Notes under the pieces: model-generated | Told to the model about the DNA's origin: nothing | Databases searched by the model: none | What the model saw: the letters and a program-made list of their open reading frames with translations, nothing else | Program-made: the position numbers and the translations under genes | Assembly (NCBI GenBank): GCA_039029935.1 | Contig: JBCCFC010000702.1 | Coordinates: 1-7,240 of the forward strand | Direction of reading: 5' to 3' | DNA: 7,240 bases | Source: G039029935 sp039029935 | Lineage (GTDB): Bacteria; Chloroflexota; Anaerolineae; Caldilineales; Caldilineaceae | Shown: positions 1-6,416 of the stretch, piece after piece | How positions within the stretch are numbered: the first letter of the stretch is position 1 | Layout of the letters: each line of letters starts with the position of its first letter

Positions 1-384
1 GATTTGCTCGATGAACTGAATAATTTAGGCTCGAGATTTTCTAACCTTGTACAAACTGCCTGGAAGAGTGACGAACGCAGACAACTTGAGCAAGAGTTGA
101 AACAAGGCGTTGAATCGCTGGCGGAAAATCTCGAAACAGGCTTCCGTACAGTGAAGGAAAGCGAACAAGCCCAGGTCATTCTCAACAAAGCCGAAGAAGC
201 AACTGAATCTATCAACGACTATGTGCGTTCTAATCATGTTACGCAAGAATTCTCAAACAGTTTGGTACAAGGCTTACGGTCTCTAAGCAAACAGATGGAT
301 CAATGGGCGAATGATTTGAACATTAACAGCCGAACATCATCAACACAAAATCAACCTACAAATGACGATAGCGGCGAAGCATAA
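1..384 (+). CDS. Small helical charged protein of unknown function (5' partial)
   Basis: I do not recognise the family. The frame is open from the left edge to a TAA at 382-384 and gives 127 visible residues. No ATG occurs near the edge (only a TTG at position 4, with no room to see a ribosome binding site), so the true start is probably outside the window. The visible protein is hydrophilic and looks almost entirely helical. It is rich in Glu, Gln, Lys and Asn with spaced Leu/Val, which suggests amphipathic helices or a coiled coil from about residue 10 to residue 105. A disordered, Ser/Thr/Asn/Gln-rich acidic tail ends in DDSGEA. There is no signal peptide, membrane segment or Cys/His metal motif in the visible part. 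It is convergent with the EamA gene and not in an operon with anything else here. A cytoplasmic structural or adaptor role is only a guess. Confidence 0.7.
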   Translation, partial: DLLDELNNLGSRFSNLVQTAWKSDERRQLEQELKQGVESLAENLETGFRTVKESEQAQVILNKAEEATESINDYVRSNHVTQEFSNSLVQGLRSLSKQMDQWANDLNINSRTSSTQNQPTNDDSGEA

Positions 385-407
385 AATAGCGCAGTAAACA
401 GTTTGGC

Positions 408-478
408 TAGAACCGAGTAAATTAACCATAAAAAGATTGCATATCTCTTTTTACGGAATCCCCAATTGCTCGGTTCTA
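408..478. repeat. Nested inverted repeat in convergent intergenic region
   Basis: The outer arms at 408-420 and 466-478 pair over 13 positions: a perfect 10-bp core (TAGAACCGAG with CTCGGTTCTA), then one T-G wobble and two A-T pairs. Inside, 426-436 pairs with 446-456 (CC, one mismatch, then TAAAAAGA with TCTTTTTA, closing GG) around a 9-nt loop. The element lies between the stop codons of two convergent genes, so a bidirectional terminator or RNA-processing structure is possible. There is no clean U-tract directly after the outer stem on either strand, and the inner stem is AT-rich, so it is not a textbook intrinsic terminator. A small palindromic repeat element is the alternative. Confidence 0.5.
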
Positions 479-567
479 CTTAATAATAACTTAAATCTTT
501 AAAAGTTGGTACAGACAAATTATGTAATAAGCTTAATTTAGTGACTGTTAGCGTGATAAAATCCTTG

Positions 568-597
568 AGATGCCCATTTAGTTTCGAATAAGCATCT
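568..597 (-). terminator. Weak candidate terminator after the EamA gene
   Basis: Read on the minus strand just after the EamA stop codon (599-601), AGATGC (592-597) can pair with GCATCT (568-573) across an 18-nt loop, followed after a few bases by a TTTT run. The stem is only 6 bp and the T-run is short and offset, so this is a weak candidate. The structure at 408-478 could serve instead. Confidence 0.22.
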
Positions 598-598
598 T

Positions 599-1516
599 TC
601 AGATTCTCAACTTTTCAATTGCCAGAATCGCGCTCGACAAAATCAAGCTGCCACCCAGCCATTGGATGATGGATAGTTCTTCCTGTAGAAAAATTACCGA
701 TAGAATCACGGCCAGAAACATCTGCACGGGCCATAGCAGGGAGATTTGCCCGCTACCAATACGGGGGATCGCGGCGTAGAGAGCCAAGCGCGCAAAATAT
801 GTGCTGACCACCGCCAGCACAATCAAAATAATCCAGCCATTGATACCAGGGTTGTACCACCCAATATCCAATCCGCCCCACCATAACAAGACCACCACAT
901 TCATCGTCACCAACATATAGGTCGTCACTGTTGTTGACGGGTAGGGGCCTAGATACCACTGTGTAAAGACAATCTGGAGTGCATAGAGCACAATTGAGAG
1001 GGCGATCAACACGATACCCATTGGTGCAACAGACCCACCGGGTCCAACGAGGAGGTAAACGCCACCGATTGCCAAGAGTAAGCGTACACCATGTCGTAGC
1101 GTCAGCGGTTCCCCTCCCAGACGCAGGAGGAGCAGCACAGCCAGCGGTTGAATGGTCTTTAACATCGCCGCAATCGACGAATCAAGCCAACTCAACGACC
1201 AAAAGAAGCAGCAGATTTCAAAGCCGCCAATCAGTCCAATGCCACTGACGGTGAGAAAACCCTTGCGATCTAACCTTAGTTTGCGCGGTGATAGAATCGC
1301 AAAGGTGCTGATCAGCAGAACGCTGGTGATGATTAACCGAATCGACAACAGAAAGGCCGGATGCATTCCACCCAGAATCAGCCCACGCGCCAAAGGGGTG
1401 ATGATGCTTGTTGCCATCACGGAACCTAGCGCTAGCGGCCAACCAACCCATTGTGCATTGGCCCAGTCGATTTGGGTCAGACTATCAACGCGGTTTGAAA
1501 TTTGAGATTTGAACAT
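599..1516 (-). CDS. EamA/DMT-superfamily membrane transporter
   Basis: A 305-residue inner-membrane protein of the drug/metabolite transporter superfamily, whose members move small solutes such as amino acids, nucleotide-sugars or drugs; the substrate cannot be read from sequence. The hydrophobicity pattern fits about ten transmembrane helices in two EamA repeats. The first half has the typical run DSSIAAMLKTIQPL (112-125) followed by GGEPLT (134-139) and a GG-containing helix near 151. The second has GSGQISLLWPV (254-264), the helix to LQEELS (277-282) and the final LGGSLIL (287-293). The N-terminus has about 25 polar residues before the first helix. The ATG at 1514-1516 is the first possible start, because an in-frame TAA lies four codons upstream. 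A GGA (complement of 1522-1524) sits 5 bases before it. It is downstream of the Fic gene on the same strand, separated by the 10-bp repeat array, so co-transcription is possible but unproven. Confidence 0.93.
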   Translation of the reverse strand: MFKSQISNRVDSLTQIDWANAQWVGWPLALGSVMATSIITPLARGLILGGMHPAFLLSIRLIITSVLLISTFAILSPRKLRLDRKGFLTVSGIGLIGGFEICCFFWSLSWLDSSIAAMLKTIQPLAVLLLLRLGGEPLTLRHGVRLLLAIGGVYLLVGPGGSVAPMGIVLIALSIVLYALQIVFTQWYLGPYPSTTVTTYMLVTMNVVVLLWWGGLDIGWYNPGINGWIILIVLAVVSTYFARLALYAAIPRIGSGQISLLWPVQMFLAVILSVIFLQEELSIIQWLGGSLILSSAILAIEKLRI

Positions 1517-1530
1517 GAGTTTCCGTTATT

Positions 1531-1640
1531 GTCGCAACGTGTCGCAACGTGTCGCAACGTGTCGCAACGTGTCGCATGATGTCGCAACGTGTCGCATGAT
1601 GTCGCAGCGTGTCGCATGATGTCGCAGCGTGTCGCACGAT
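1531..1640. repeat. Eleven-copy 10-bp tandem repeat (GTCGCANNNT)
   Basis: Eleven contiguous 10-bp units share the invariant GTCGCA followed by AACGT/AGCGT/ATGAT/ACGAT-type ends; units 1-4 are identical (GTCGCAACGT). From 1571 to 1630 the units alternate, giving three 20-bp dimers, of which 1591-1610 and 1611-1630 are identical. The array fills nearly all of the 126 bp between the Fic stop codon and the EamA start codon. The 10-bp period is close to one turn of B-DNA, so the recurring TGTCGCA core would face one side of the helix. No spacers separate the units, which excludes CRISPR. The array could be an operator cluster or simply a slippage-prone minisatellite. Confidence 0.97.
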
Positions 1641-1642
1641 TA

Positions 1643-2677
1643 TCAAATAGAATTCAAATAATACAGAATTTGTGCATTGCCGCTTTGACTTTTCAATACG
1701 CCTTTATCTATCATGCCTTTGAGATCACGCTGTAGCGTTCTTCGGCTGACATCAGGGAAAATGGATTGGTAATCATGGATTGATAGTGAATCCTGCCCCA
1801 ACAAAATGCGAACAAACTCTGTTTGGCGGACATTCAAGTTGTAATCACGACTTCGGGCATCGACCTGAATCGCCAGCCGTCCTCGTTCTTTAACTTCTTC
1901 AAGCTGTGTTGACAACCCTTGAACATAATAGTCAAGCCAGCCAGTCAAATCCATGTCCCGATCTCGCACACCTTGTATTGCTAAGTAAAAGGCAGTCCGA
2001 TCTCTATCATAATATTCACTGATGGTAAAGAGCCGTTTGAAGTCATATCCTGCCCGATAGAGTACAAGTGTTGAAAGCAGGCGAGAAGTGCGCCCATTGC
2101 CATCTACAAAGGGGTGGATGTGAACGAGCTGAAACTGAGCAACACCACTCATGAGTACAGGGTGGACGTCGGAGGGTGTATTGAGCCATTGAACCAATTC
2201 TTGCATCAATGGAGGGACATCTCCAGGCGATGGTGGTGTATAGATAATGGCTCCAGTTGCGGAGTTTGCCACGTAATTCTGCACAAGTCGATATTCACCA
2301 GGTAAAGCTACACCACCACGTACATTGGCAACCAGGCGTTTATGAATTTCTCGAATCAACCCCTCTGTAATCGGTGCGCCTGACTCTAGATAATCAGAAA
2401 CCAAGTGAAAGGCCTCACGATAATTGAGTAGTTCTTGAACATCGTCGGCGTCTGCATCAGGAACAGATTCACCAGCCAAGAGTCGTTCGGCTTCATGCAG
2501 GGTCAGGCGAGTACCTTCAATGTGGGTTGTGTGGTGTGCTTCCAATAAAAGAGCCTGCTCACTCATCTGGTGTACCCAGCTTTCAGAGAGTTGGGCTGCC
2601 TCTAAGAAACCACGTGCGCGCTCAATTTGTGCCAAGCCTTGGGTCATAGTATTGGTGATAGTAAACTTTGGATTCAT
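1643..2677 (-). CDS. Class II Fic-domain protein with C-terminal winged helix
   Basis: A 344-residue cytoplasmic protein. Fic enzymes typically transfer AMP from ATP to a hydroxyl side chain of a target protein; the target here is unknown. The Fic core has an intact catalytic motif HPFVDGNGR at 188-196 (H188 catalytic, D192 metal-binding, R196 phosphate-binding) and a flap/target-docking segment near ATGAIIYTPPSP (140-151). An inhibitory-helix motif T50-xxx-E54-G55 lies N-terminal to the core, which defines class II, where the Glu blocks ATP until relieved. Residues about 283-344 form a winged helix-turn-helix of DeoR-like type, with a likely recognition helix at SRRTLQRDL (311-319), so it probably also binds DNA. 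The ATG at 2675-2677 is the first available start, since an in-frame TAG lies four codons upstream. It begins 2 bases after the Amt-like stop with no clear Shine-Dalgarno sequence, pointing to translational coupling. It ends in tandem stops (TGA TAA) immediately before the repeat array. Confidence 0.95.
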   Translation of the reverse strand: MNPKFTITNTMTQGLAQIERARGFLEAAQLSESWVHQMSEQALLLEAHHTTHIEGTRLTLHEAERLLAGESVPDADADDVQELLNYREAFHLVSDYLESGAPITEGLIREIHKRLVANVRGGVALPGEYRLVQNYVANSATGAIIYTPPSPGDVPPLMQELVQWLNTPSDVHPVLMSGVAQFQLVHIHPFVDGNGRTSRLLSTLVLYRAGYDFKRLFTISEYYDRDRTAFYLAIQGVRDRDMDLTGWLDYYVQGLSTQLEEVKERGRLAIQVDARSRDYNLNVRQTEFVRILLGQDSLSIHDYQSIFPDVSRRTLQRDLKGMIDKGVLKSQSGNAQILYYLNSI

Positions 2678-2679
2678 AT

Positions 2680-4635
2680 TTACACACTATGATCATCTTC
2701 AAACTGATAATTGGGGTACGGCTGTGGTGGTGGCACTGGTTGCCCCAACTCCTCCTGTGGTCGTGGCGTTTGTGGCTGGTTTGGCAGGTCAAAATCAGGG
2801 TTGGTAGGGCGGTTCAGGCGACCACGAAGCCCACGACGAGATTCTGTTCTTGGTTCGGGTGGGATGCCGATAGATGGCTCTTGGTCGTTTATTGTGGGCG
2901 AAGCAGTGGGTGAAACAGTGGGCGAAGCAGTGGGTGAAACAGGCTGTGAAGCGAATGGGACGGCAGAGGGCATATCGGTTGGGTAAGGTGTGGGGATGTT
3001 GTTGGGATACTGTGCAGGACTTTGTACAGGGCTTTGCACAGGTACAGAACTTTGGTCCAGGCTTGGATAGTTTAGCTGGTCGGTCAACTGTTTCAATGGC
3101 TCGTTTACAGGATTTGGACGCGTCATTTCATTGTACAGCACATCTTGGCTGGCGCGCCCTGATGTTGCGCGTTCAATGCCATAGAAGAGCAGTCCTAGCG
3201 GTGCACACAAGACTAAGCCGAGCACAAGCCCCCATAACCCAATCGAGATAATGCCGACAATCTGCGCCTGAATCTGTCCAGGAAAATCAGGCACGTAGCC
3301 CGCTGCTGTAAATAGACCCGATACACCCTGACCATCAATCCCTAGATAGCGTCCAACACCCGTCATCTGCCAGCCATTGCCCGCTTGCCCATCTGCCCAG
3401 ATGCCCACCGCCAACAGCCCAATCATTGCAGGAACACCGCATACGCTCAGGACGCCTGTGGCATCATCCAAGCGCAGAACGTTATCGACGATAAAGGCGA
3501 CAAAAGGGACGGTTGCACCAGCGATGAAGCCGATTAGAAACGCTGTGCCTGGCTCGACAAAGGGTCCGATGGCAAAGCCTGCGACTGCGCCCGCCATCAG
3601 CCCACGTGCTGTCATCAATGCATCGCTCTGCCCAGTCACAAACCATGTGTAGAGTAAGGGGACGAGCAAACCACCCCCTGCATAGAGAATGCTGTTGACG
3701 CTGCCACGCATCAACGCCATTTCGGTCAGGCTGCTGGCGTGTAGTGGATTGGCCCAATACCAACCGATGCCCCCACCAAGGATGAGGAGGCTCCCAACAA
3801 CGGCCATTGCAGGCAGTTGTGCGGGTGGGAGTTCAATTTCTGCCAGCGATTGCTTTTTCTTGCGTGGAACCCAGATAACGAGGGCTCCAATTGAGAAGCC
3901 TGCTGCCAGCAGAAAGACGGTGGCCGCTCCGCCAAAATCGACCAGACCATGCCCCATATTGAGGTTACGCCCTAGTGCATTGAGCCAGCCGCCGCCCTGT
4001 ACCCAGTTGCCAGCCAATGGATATAAAAAACCACCAATGAAGAGTGCAAGGAGCAACGTGACTGTAGATGGTGCGCGTCCCCGTAGGGCAATAATGGGCA
4101 AGACAGTGATGGTGACGACCCAAGGAAGATGGGTCAAGAAGAGGGCGTAGGTGAGGGCTGTGATGTCTGGGCCAGAGAGAAACCAGCCGCTCAGTCCAGC
4201 CATGCCCCAACCAACCCCCCATTCATCGGAGAGTGCGCTCCATTCCCAGATCAACCCATCCAGTTGTGGATGTTCATAGACCAACCCAATGCCGCCAAAT
4301 TGTAGGGCAAATCCCACTGCCCAATAAACCACAACCGCCAGTCCAATAGCAGCACCAGCACCTAGCATGGCGTCCCATGCACGGTCCAAGGGCAACCCAG
4401 CCACGCTGATGAACACAAAGCCCGCAGGAACAAGAAACGAGAGTCCTGCCGCCAGCAGATACCAAAACGTTGGGATGGCAAGTGAATCCGACTGCACAAT
4501 CGTGTCTACCGTTGTCTCCTGCACAAGGTCCATTGCCAAGGTGGTCTCTGTTAAAATTGCCACGCCGAGCAGACTCAACACCGCTAATTTGGTCATGATT
4601 CTGGCGGCAAATTTTCCAACATTTGGTCCCTTCAT
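2680..4635 (-). CDS. Amt/Rh-fold membrane protein with degenerate pore and proline-rich tail
   Basis: A 651-residue membrane protein related to ammonium transporters, which usually run to 400-450 residues. Residues 1-35 look like a signal peptide (basic start, LAVLSLLGVAIL core, probable cut after TLA). Residues about 55-490 contain some eleven hydrophobic helices with recognisable Amt landmarks: HGLVDFGGA (229-237, matching SHGALDFAGG of E. coli AmtB, with the conserved Asp at D233), the helix start GW (291-292), and VLRLDD (386-391) before the second pore helix. By my hand alignment the twin pore histidines H168 and H318 are F241 and C399, gate residues F107/F215 are about W172 and A295, and S219 is H299. 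Transport of ammonium by the usual mechanism is therefore doubtful. Residues about 510-651 form a Pro/Gln/Ser-rich, presumably cytoplasmic tail with short repeats, a basic patch (600-609) and an acidic end. The ATG is fixed by a strong GAGGAG and an in-frame TGA four codons upstream. No GlnK gene is adjacent. Confidence 0.87.
   Translation of the reverse strand: MKGPNVGKFAARIMTKLAVLSLLGVAILTETTLAMDLVQETTVDTIVQSDSLAIPTFWYLLAAGLSFLVPAGFVFISVAGLPLDRAWDAMLGAGAAIGLAVVVYWAVGFALQFGGIGLVYEHPQLDGLIWEWSALSDEWGVGWGMAGLSGWFLSGPDITALTYALFLTHLPWVVTITVLPIIALRGRAPSTVTLLLALFIGGFLYPLAGNWVQGGGWLNALGRNLNMGHGLVDFGGAATVFLLAAGFSIGALVIWVPRKKKQSLAEIELPPAQLPAMAVVGSLLILGGGIGWYWANPLHASSLTEMALMRGSVNSILYAGGGLLVPLLYTWFVTGQSDALMTARGLMAGAVAGFAIGPFVEPGTAFLIGFIAGATVPFVAFIVDNVLRLDDATGVLSVCGVPAMIGLLAVGIWADGQAGNGWQMTGVGRYLGIDGQGVSGLFTAAGYVPDFPGQIQAQIVGIISIGLWGLVLGLVLCAPLGLLFYGIERATSGRASQDVLYNEMTRPNPVNEPLKQLTDQLNYPSLDQSSVPVQSPVQSPAQYPNNIPTPYPTDMPSAVPFASQPVSPTASPTVSPTASPTINDQEPSIGIPPEPRTESRRGLRGRLNRPTNPDFDLPNQPQTPRPQEELGQPVPPPQPYPNYQFEDDHSV
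2894..2941. repeat. Four 12-bp tandem units coding for SPTA/SPTV repeats
   Basis: Four 12-bp units alternate between GTGGGCGAAGCA and GTGGGTGAAACA within the tail of the Amt-like gene. On the coding strand they encode four-residue units of Ser-Pro-Thr plus Ala or Val (about residues 566-581). The length is in frame, so copy-number change would lengthen or shorten the tail without a frameshift. Confidence 0.9.
3010..3045. repeat. Degenerate 12-bp repeat coding for a VQSP-type motif
   Basis: Three imperfect 12-bp units on the minus strand encode the run VPVQSPVQSPAQ (residues 531-542 of the Amt-like protein). They differ in sequence from the SPT repeats at 2894-2941 but have the same period and the same proline-rich character. 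Confidence 0.6.
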
Positions 4636-4640
4636 CCAAT

Positions 4641-4646
4641 CTCCTC
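4641..4646 (-). promoter_or_regulatory. Strong ribosome binding site of the Amt-like gene
   Basis: On the minus strand GAGGAG lies 5 bases before the ATG at 4633-4635. It is the best Shine-Dalgarno match in the window, and together with the in-frame TGA just upstream it fixes this start. Confidence 0.8.
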
Positions 4647-4672
4647 AGTGCTTATGTACGTGACAACTATAC

Positions 4673-4701
4673 ACGATAAATCCATCTAAATTGCTCATCA
4701 A
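4673..4701 (-). promoter_or_regulatory. Candidate promoter for the Amt-like/Fic unit
   Basis: On the minus strand TTGATG (complement of 4696-4701) and TATCGT (complement of 4673-4678) are 17 bases apart, each matching 4 of 6 bases of the sigma-70 consensus. A second -10-like TATAGT lies at 4666-4671 without a well-placed -35. The start of transcription would fall about 30 bases before the Amt-like ATG. A 13-bp palindrome, ATCAA-ATC-TTGAT (4697-4709), overlaps the -35 and could be an operator. All of this is by eye. Confidence 0.33.
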
Positions 4702-4779
4702 ATCTTGATACATATACGCCCAGAAAACACCATTGGTTACTTTTGATTATGCATCTGGCACAAGGGCAACGCAATACAC

Positions 4780-5526
4780 TTACTCTGACCACAACAAATC
4801 TTTTCTCTGAAACAGCCCACAGGCCACGAGAAACAATATGATAGCATACATTAAGGTCAACACCAAGGGACCCATGTACATACCGAGATTATGTACAGCC
4901 ACTTCGTCTGTCAATAGGCGGCTGATAGGGCTGGCAACCGTGTTAAAAGCATCAAGAAACGCTGTCCCCATTTGGCTTTGCATCCACTGATAACGCTGCT
5001 GGGGAATCACCAGCACCAGAGCAATCGACAGATAAGCCAGCAGATAGGAGCCATGACGACTCACCAATTTGGTCATATGTAGTCCAAAGCTGGTGACAAA
5101 CAGATAGAGTACCAGCCAGCGTGGAGTCAAAATCAGAAGGTCAATGATGGTCGGTGAGAGCTTTCGGGTGCCAATCACCAACAATGTGAATAAGATTGCC
5201 ATCAGCACAGTGACAATATATGCGCTCACAAGCAGCGCAATCATCAATTCTATGCGGCTGGGCAGGCGTGCCAACAGCGGATAAACATAGGCGTGATTTA
5301 GCTGATTTGCAAGCAATAGTGTTGTCACCAGCCCAACCACAGCGATGCACGTGCCACCGACCCCCGCGAAATAGTGTATATCACCCGGATAATAGAAGGT
5401 AATGGTATACGCGGAAAGTGTCAACGCAATGGGGGCAGCACCAATGAGCGTCCGAAAAAAGCTCTGTAACATAAATTGTGTTAGTGTTGTGATTCGTTGT
5501 GGTATGGTAAGGTATCTCCCTTCCAC
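4780..5526 (-). CDS. ABC-2 type transporter permease
   Basis: A 248-residue integral membrane protein that would form the transmembrane part of an ABC transporter with the ATPase encoded directly upstream. Six hydrophobic segments are visible at about residues 27-45, 53-73, 93-118, 133-151, 159-175 and 217-238. The motif LLARLPSRIELMIALL (84-99), between the second and third segments, is the usual ABC-2 pattern of a basic, proline-containing loop leading into a helix. No periplasmic binding-protein gene is nearby, which suits an exporter; the substrate is unknown. I chose the GTG at 5524-5526 because GGAA (complement of 5534-5537) lies 7 bases before it and the ATPase stop codon is the nearest upstream in-frame stop. 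The first internal ATG (residue 19) has no Shine-Dalgarno sequence. The gene starts 15 bases after the ATPase stop and in the same frame. Confidence 0.85.
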   Translation of the reverse strand: MEGRYLTIPQRITTLTQFMLQSFFRTLIGAAPIALTLSAYTITFYYPGDIHYFAGVGGTCIAVVGLVTTLLLANQLNHAYVYPLLARLPSRIELMIALLVSAYIVTVLMAILFTLLVIGTRKLSPTIIDLLILTPRWLVLYLFVTSFGLHMTKLVSRHGSYLLAYLSIALVLVIPQQRYQWMQSQMGTAFLDAFNTVASPISRLLTDEVAVHNLGMYMGPLVLTLMYAIILFLVACGLFQRKDLLWSE

Positions 5527-5541
5527 GAAGAAATTCCGATG

Positions 5542-6414
5542 TTACTTAATCGCAGCCAAGTAGACTTCCTCAAGCGTTGACCGTTCTTGTTGAACACTGG
5601 TGATATCGATATGGGCATTGAGCAACTGCTGTAAAATGACTGATTTTTGGGTGATGGCGTCATCAATTAACGTAATCGTGTTGTTGGCTACACGAATTGG
5701 ATAGGGACTCTGCGTGAGTTCGGCAATCATTTTGGTAGGCAGGTTGTCGGTTTGAATGGTGACACAGTTACGCAAGGGCAGGACCTCTGCCAACGTCCCC
5801 GTCTGCATGAGTTTTGCGCGGTTCAGAATCGCGATATGGGTGCATAGTTGATGGACATCAGCGAGTTGATGTGTGCTAAACAAAATCGTTTTACCTTCGC
5901 TGTGGGCTGCAAGAATTAACTGACGAATTTGATGCTGTGCAGCAGGGTCCAGGCCACTCATGGGTTCATCCAGCACAAGCAGAGGGACATCACTCAACAA
6001 CGCCGCCGCCAGTGCCAGCCGTTGACGCATCCCCTTAGAACAGGCGTGAATATGTCGCCGTGCTTCATCTGCCAGCCCCACCTGTGCCAGATGATGATCT
6101 ACAGCCTGTGTTAACTGCTGTCCATGCATATTGGCAAGCTGCCCCATCATCATCATATATTCTTCCACCTTGACCTGCAACGGCAGCAGCGCACGTTCAG
6201 GGACATAACCAATCTGGGACAGCGATAGATTCTGCAGTGTAATTGACCCAGCGTCGGGGAAAATGAATTGCATCAGTAAGCGCAGAAAAGTTGATTTACC
6301 GGACCCATTCGGCCCCAAGAGCGCAAAAATAGCGTGTCTTGGCACAGTTAGGGTCAAGTTATCAAGTGCTAATGTATTATGATAGGATTTGGTCAATTGA
6401 GTTGCGTGGATCAT
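5542..6414 (-). CDS. ABC transporter ATP-binding protein
   Basis: A 290-residue cytoplasmic ATPase with all nucleotide-binding motifs intact: Walker A GPNGSGKST (34-42), Q-loop region GYVPERALLP (69-78, with the E-for-Q pattern common in ABC-2 exporters), signature SKGMR (126-130), Walker B LLVLDEP (145-151), D-loop SGLD (153-156) and H-loop H182 in FSTHQL. The C-terminal domain ends in STLEEVYLAA, typical of ABC-2 export ATPases. It should power the permease encoded 15 bases downstream. I chose the ATG at 6412-6414, 2 bases after the hydrolase stop, because a GGA (complement of 6421-6423) is 6 bases before it. The TTG at 6418-6420 would overlap the hydrolase TGA but touches that GGA with no spacing; it would add two residues. 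Close packing suggests one transcript with the hydrolase and permease genes. Confidence 0.94.
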   Translation of the reverse strand: MIHATQLTKSYHNTLALDNLTLTVPRHAIFALLGPNGSGKSTFLRLLMQFIFPDAGSITLQNLSLSQIGYVPERALLPLQVKVEEYMMMMGQLANMHGQQLTQAVDHHLAQVGLADEARRHIHACSKGMRQRLALAAALLSDVPLLVLDEPMSGLDPAAQHQIRQLILAAHSEGKTILFSTHQLADVHQLCTHIAILNRAKLMQTGTLAEVLPLRNCVTIQTDNLPTKMIAELTQSPYPIRVANNTITLIDDAITQKSVILQQLLNAHIDITSVQQERSTLEEVYLAAIK

Positions 6415-6416
6415 GT

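Noticed and set aside
1152..1505. Plus-strand open frame of 117 codons opposite the EamA gene
   Set aside because: Antisense to a well-supported transporter, with no domain and no convincing ribosome binding site.
1531..1640. Tandem repeats as a CRISPR array
   Set aside because: The units are only 10 bp and directly abutting with no spacers; no cas gene is present.
1643..2677. Fic protein as the toxin of a class I toxin-antitoxin pair
   Set aside because: The inhibitory T-xxx-E-G motif is within the protein itself and no small antitoxin gene lies beside it.
3689..4150. Plus-strand open frame of 153 codons opposite the Amt-like gene
   Set aside because: It lies wholly antisense to a gene with clear family features, has a composition typical of a shadow frame (many Arg, Pro and Cys residues) and shows no recognisable domain.
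2680..4635. Naming the Amt-like gene as a standard ammonium transporter (amtB)
   Set aside because: Key pore residues are replaced in my alignment and no GlnK gene accompanies it, so the symbol would overstate its function.
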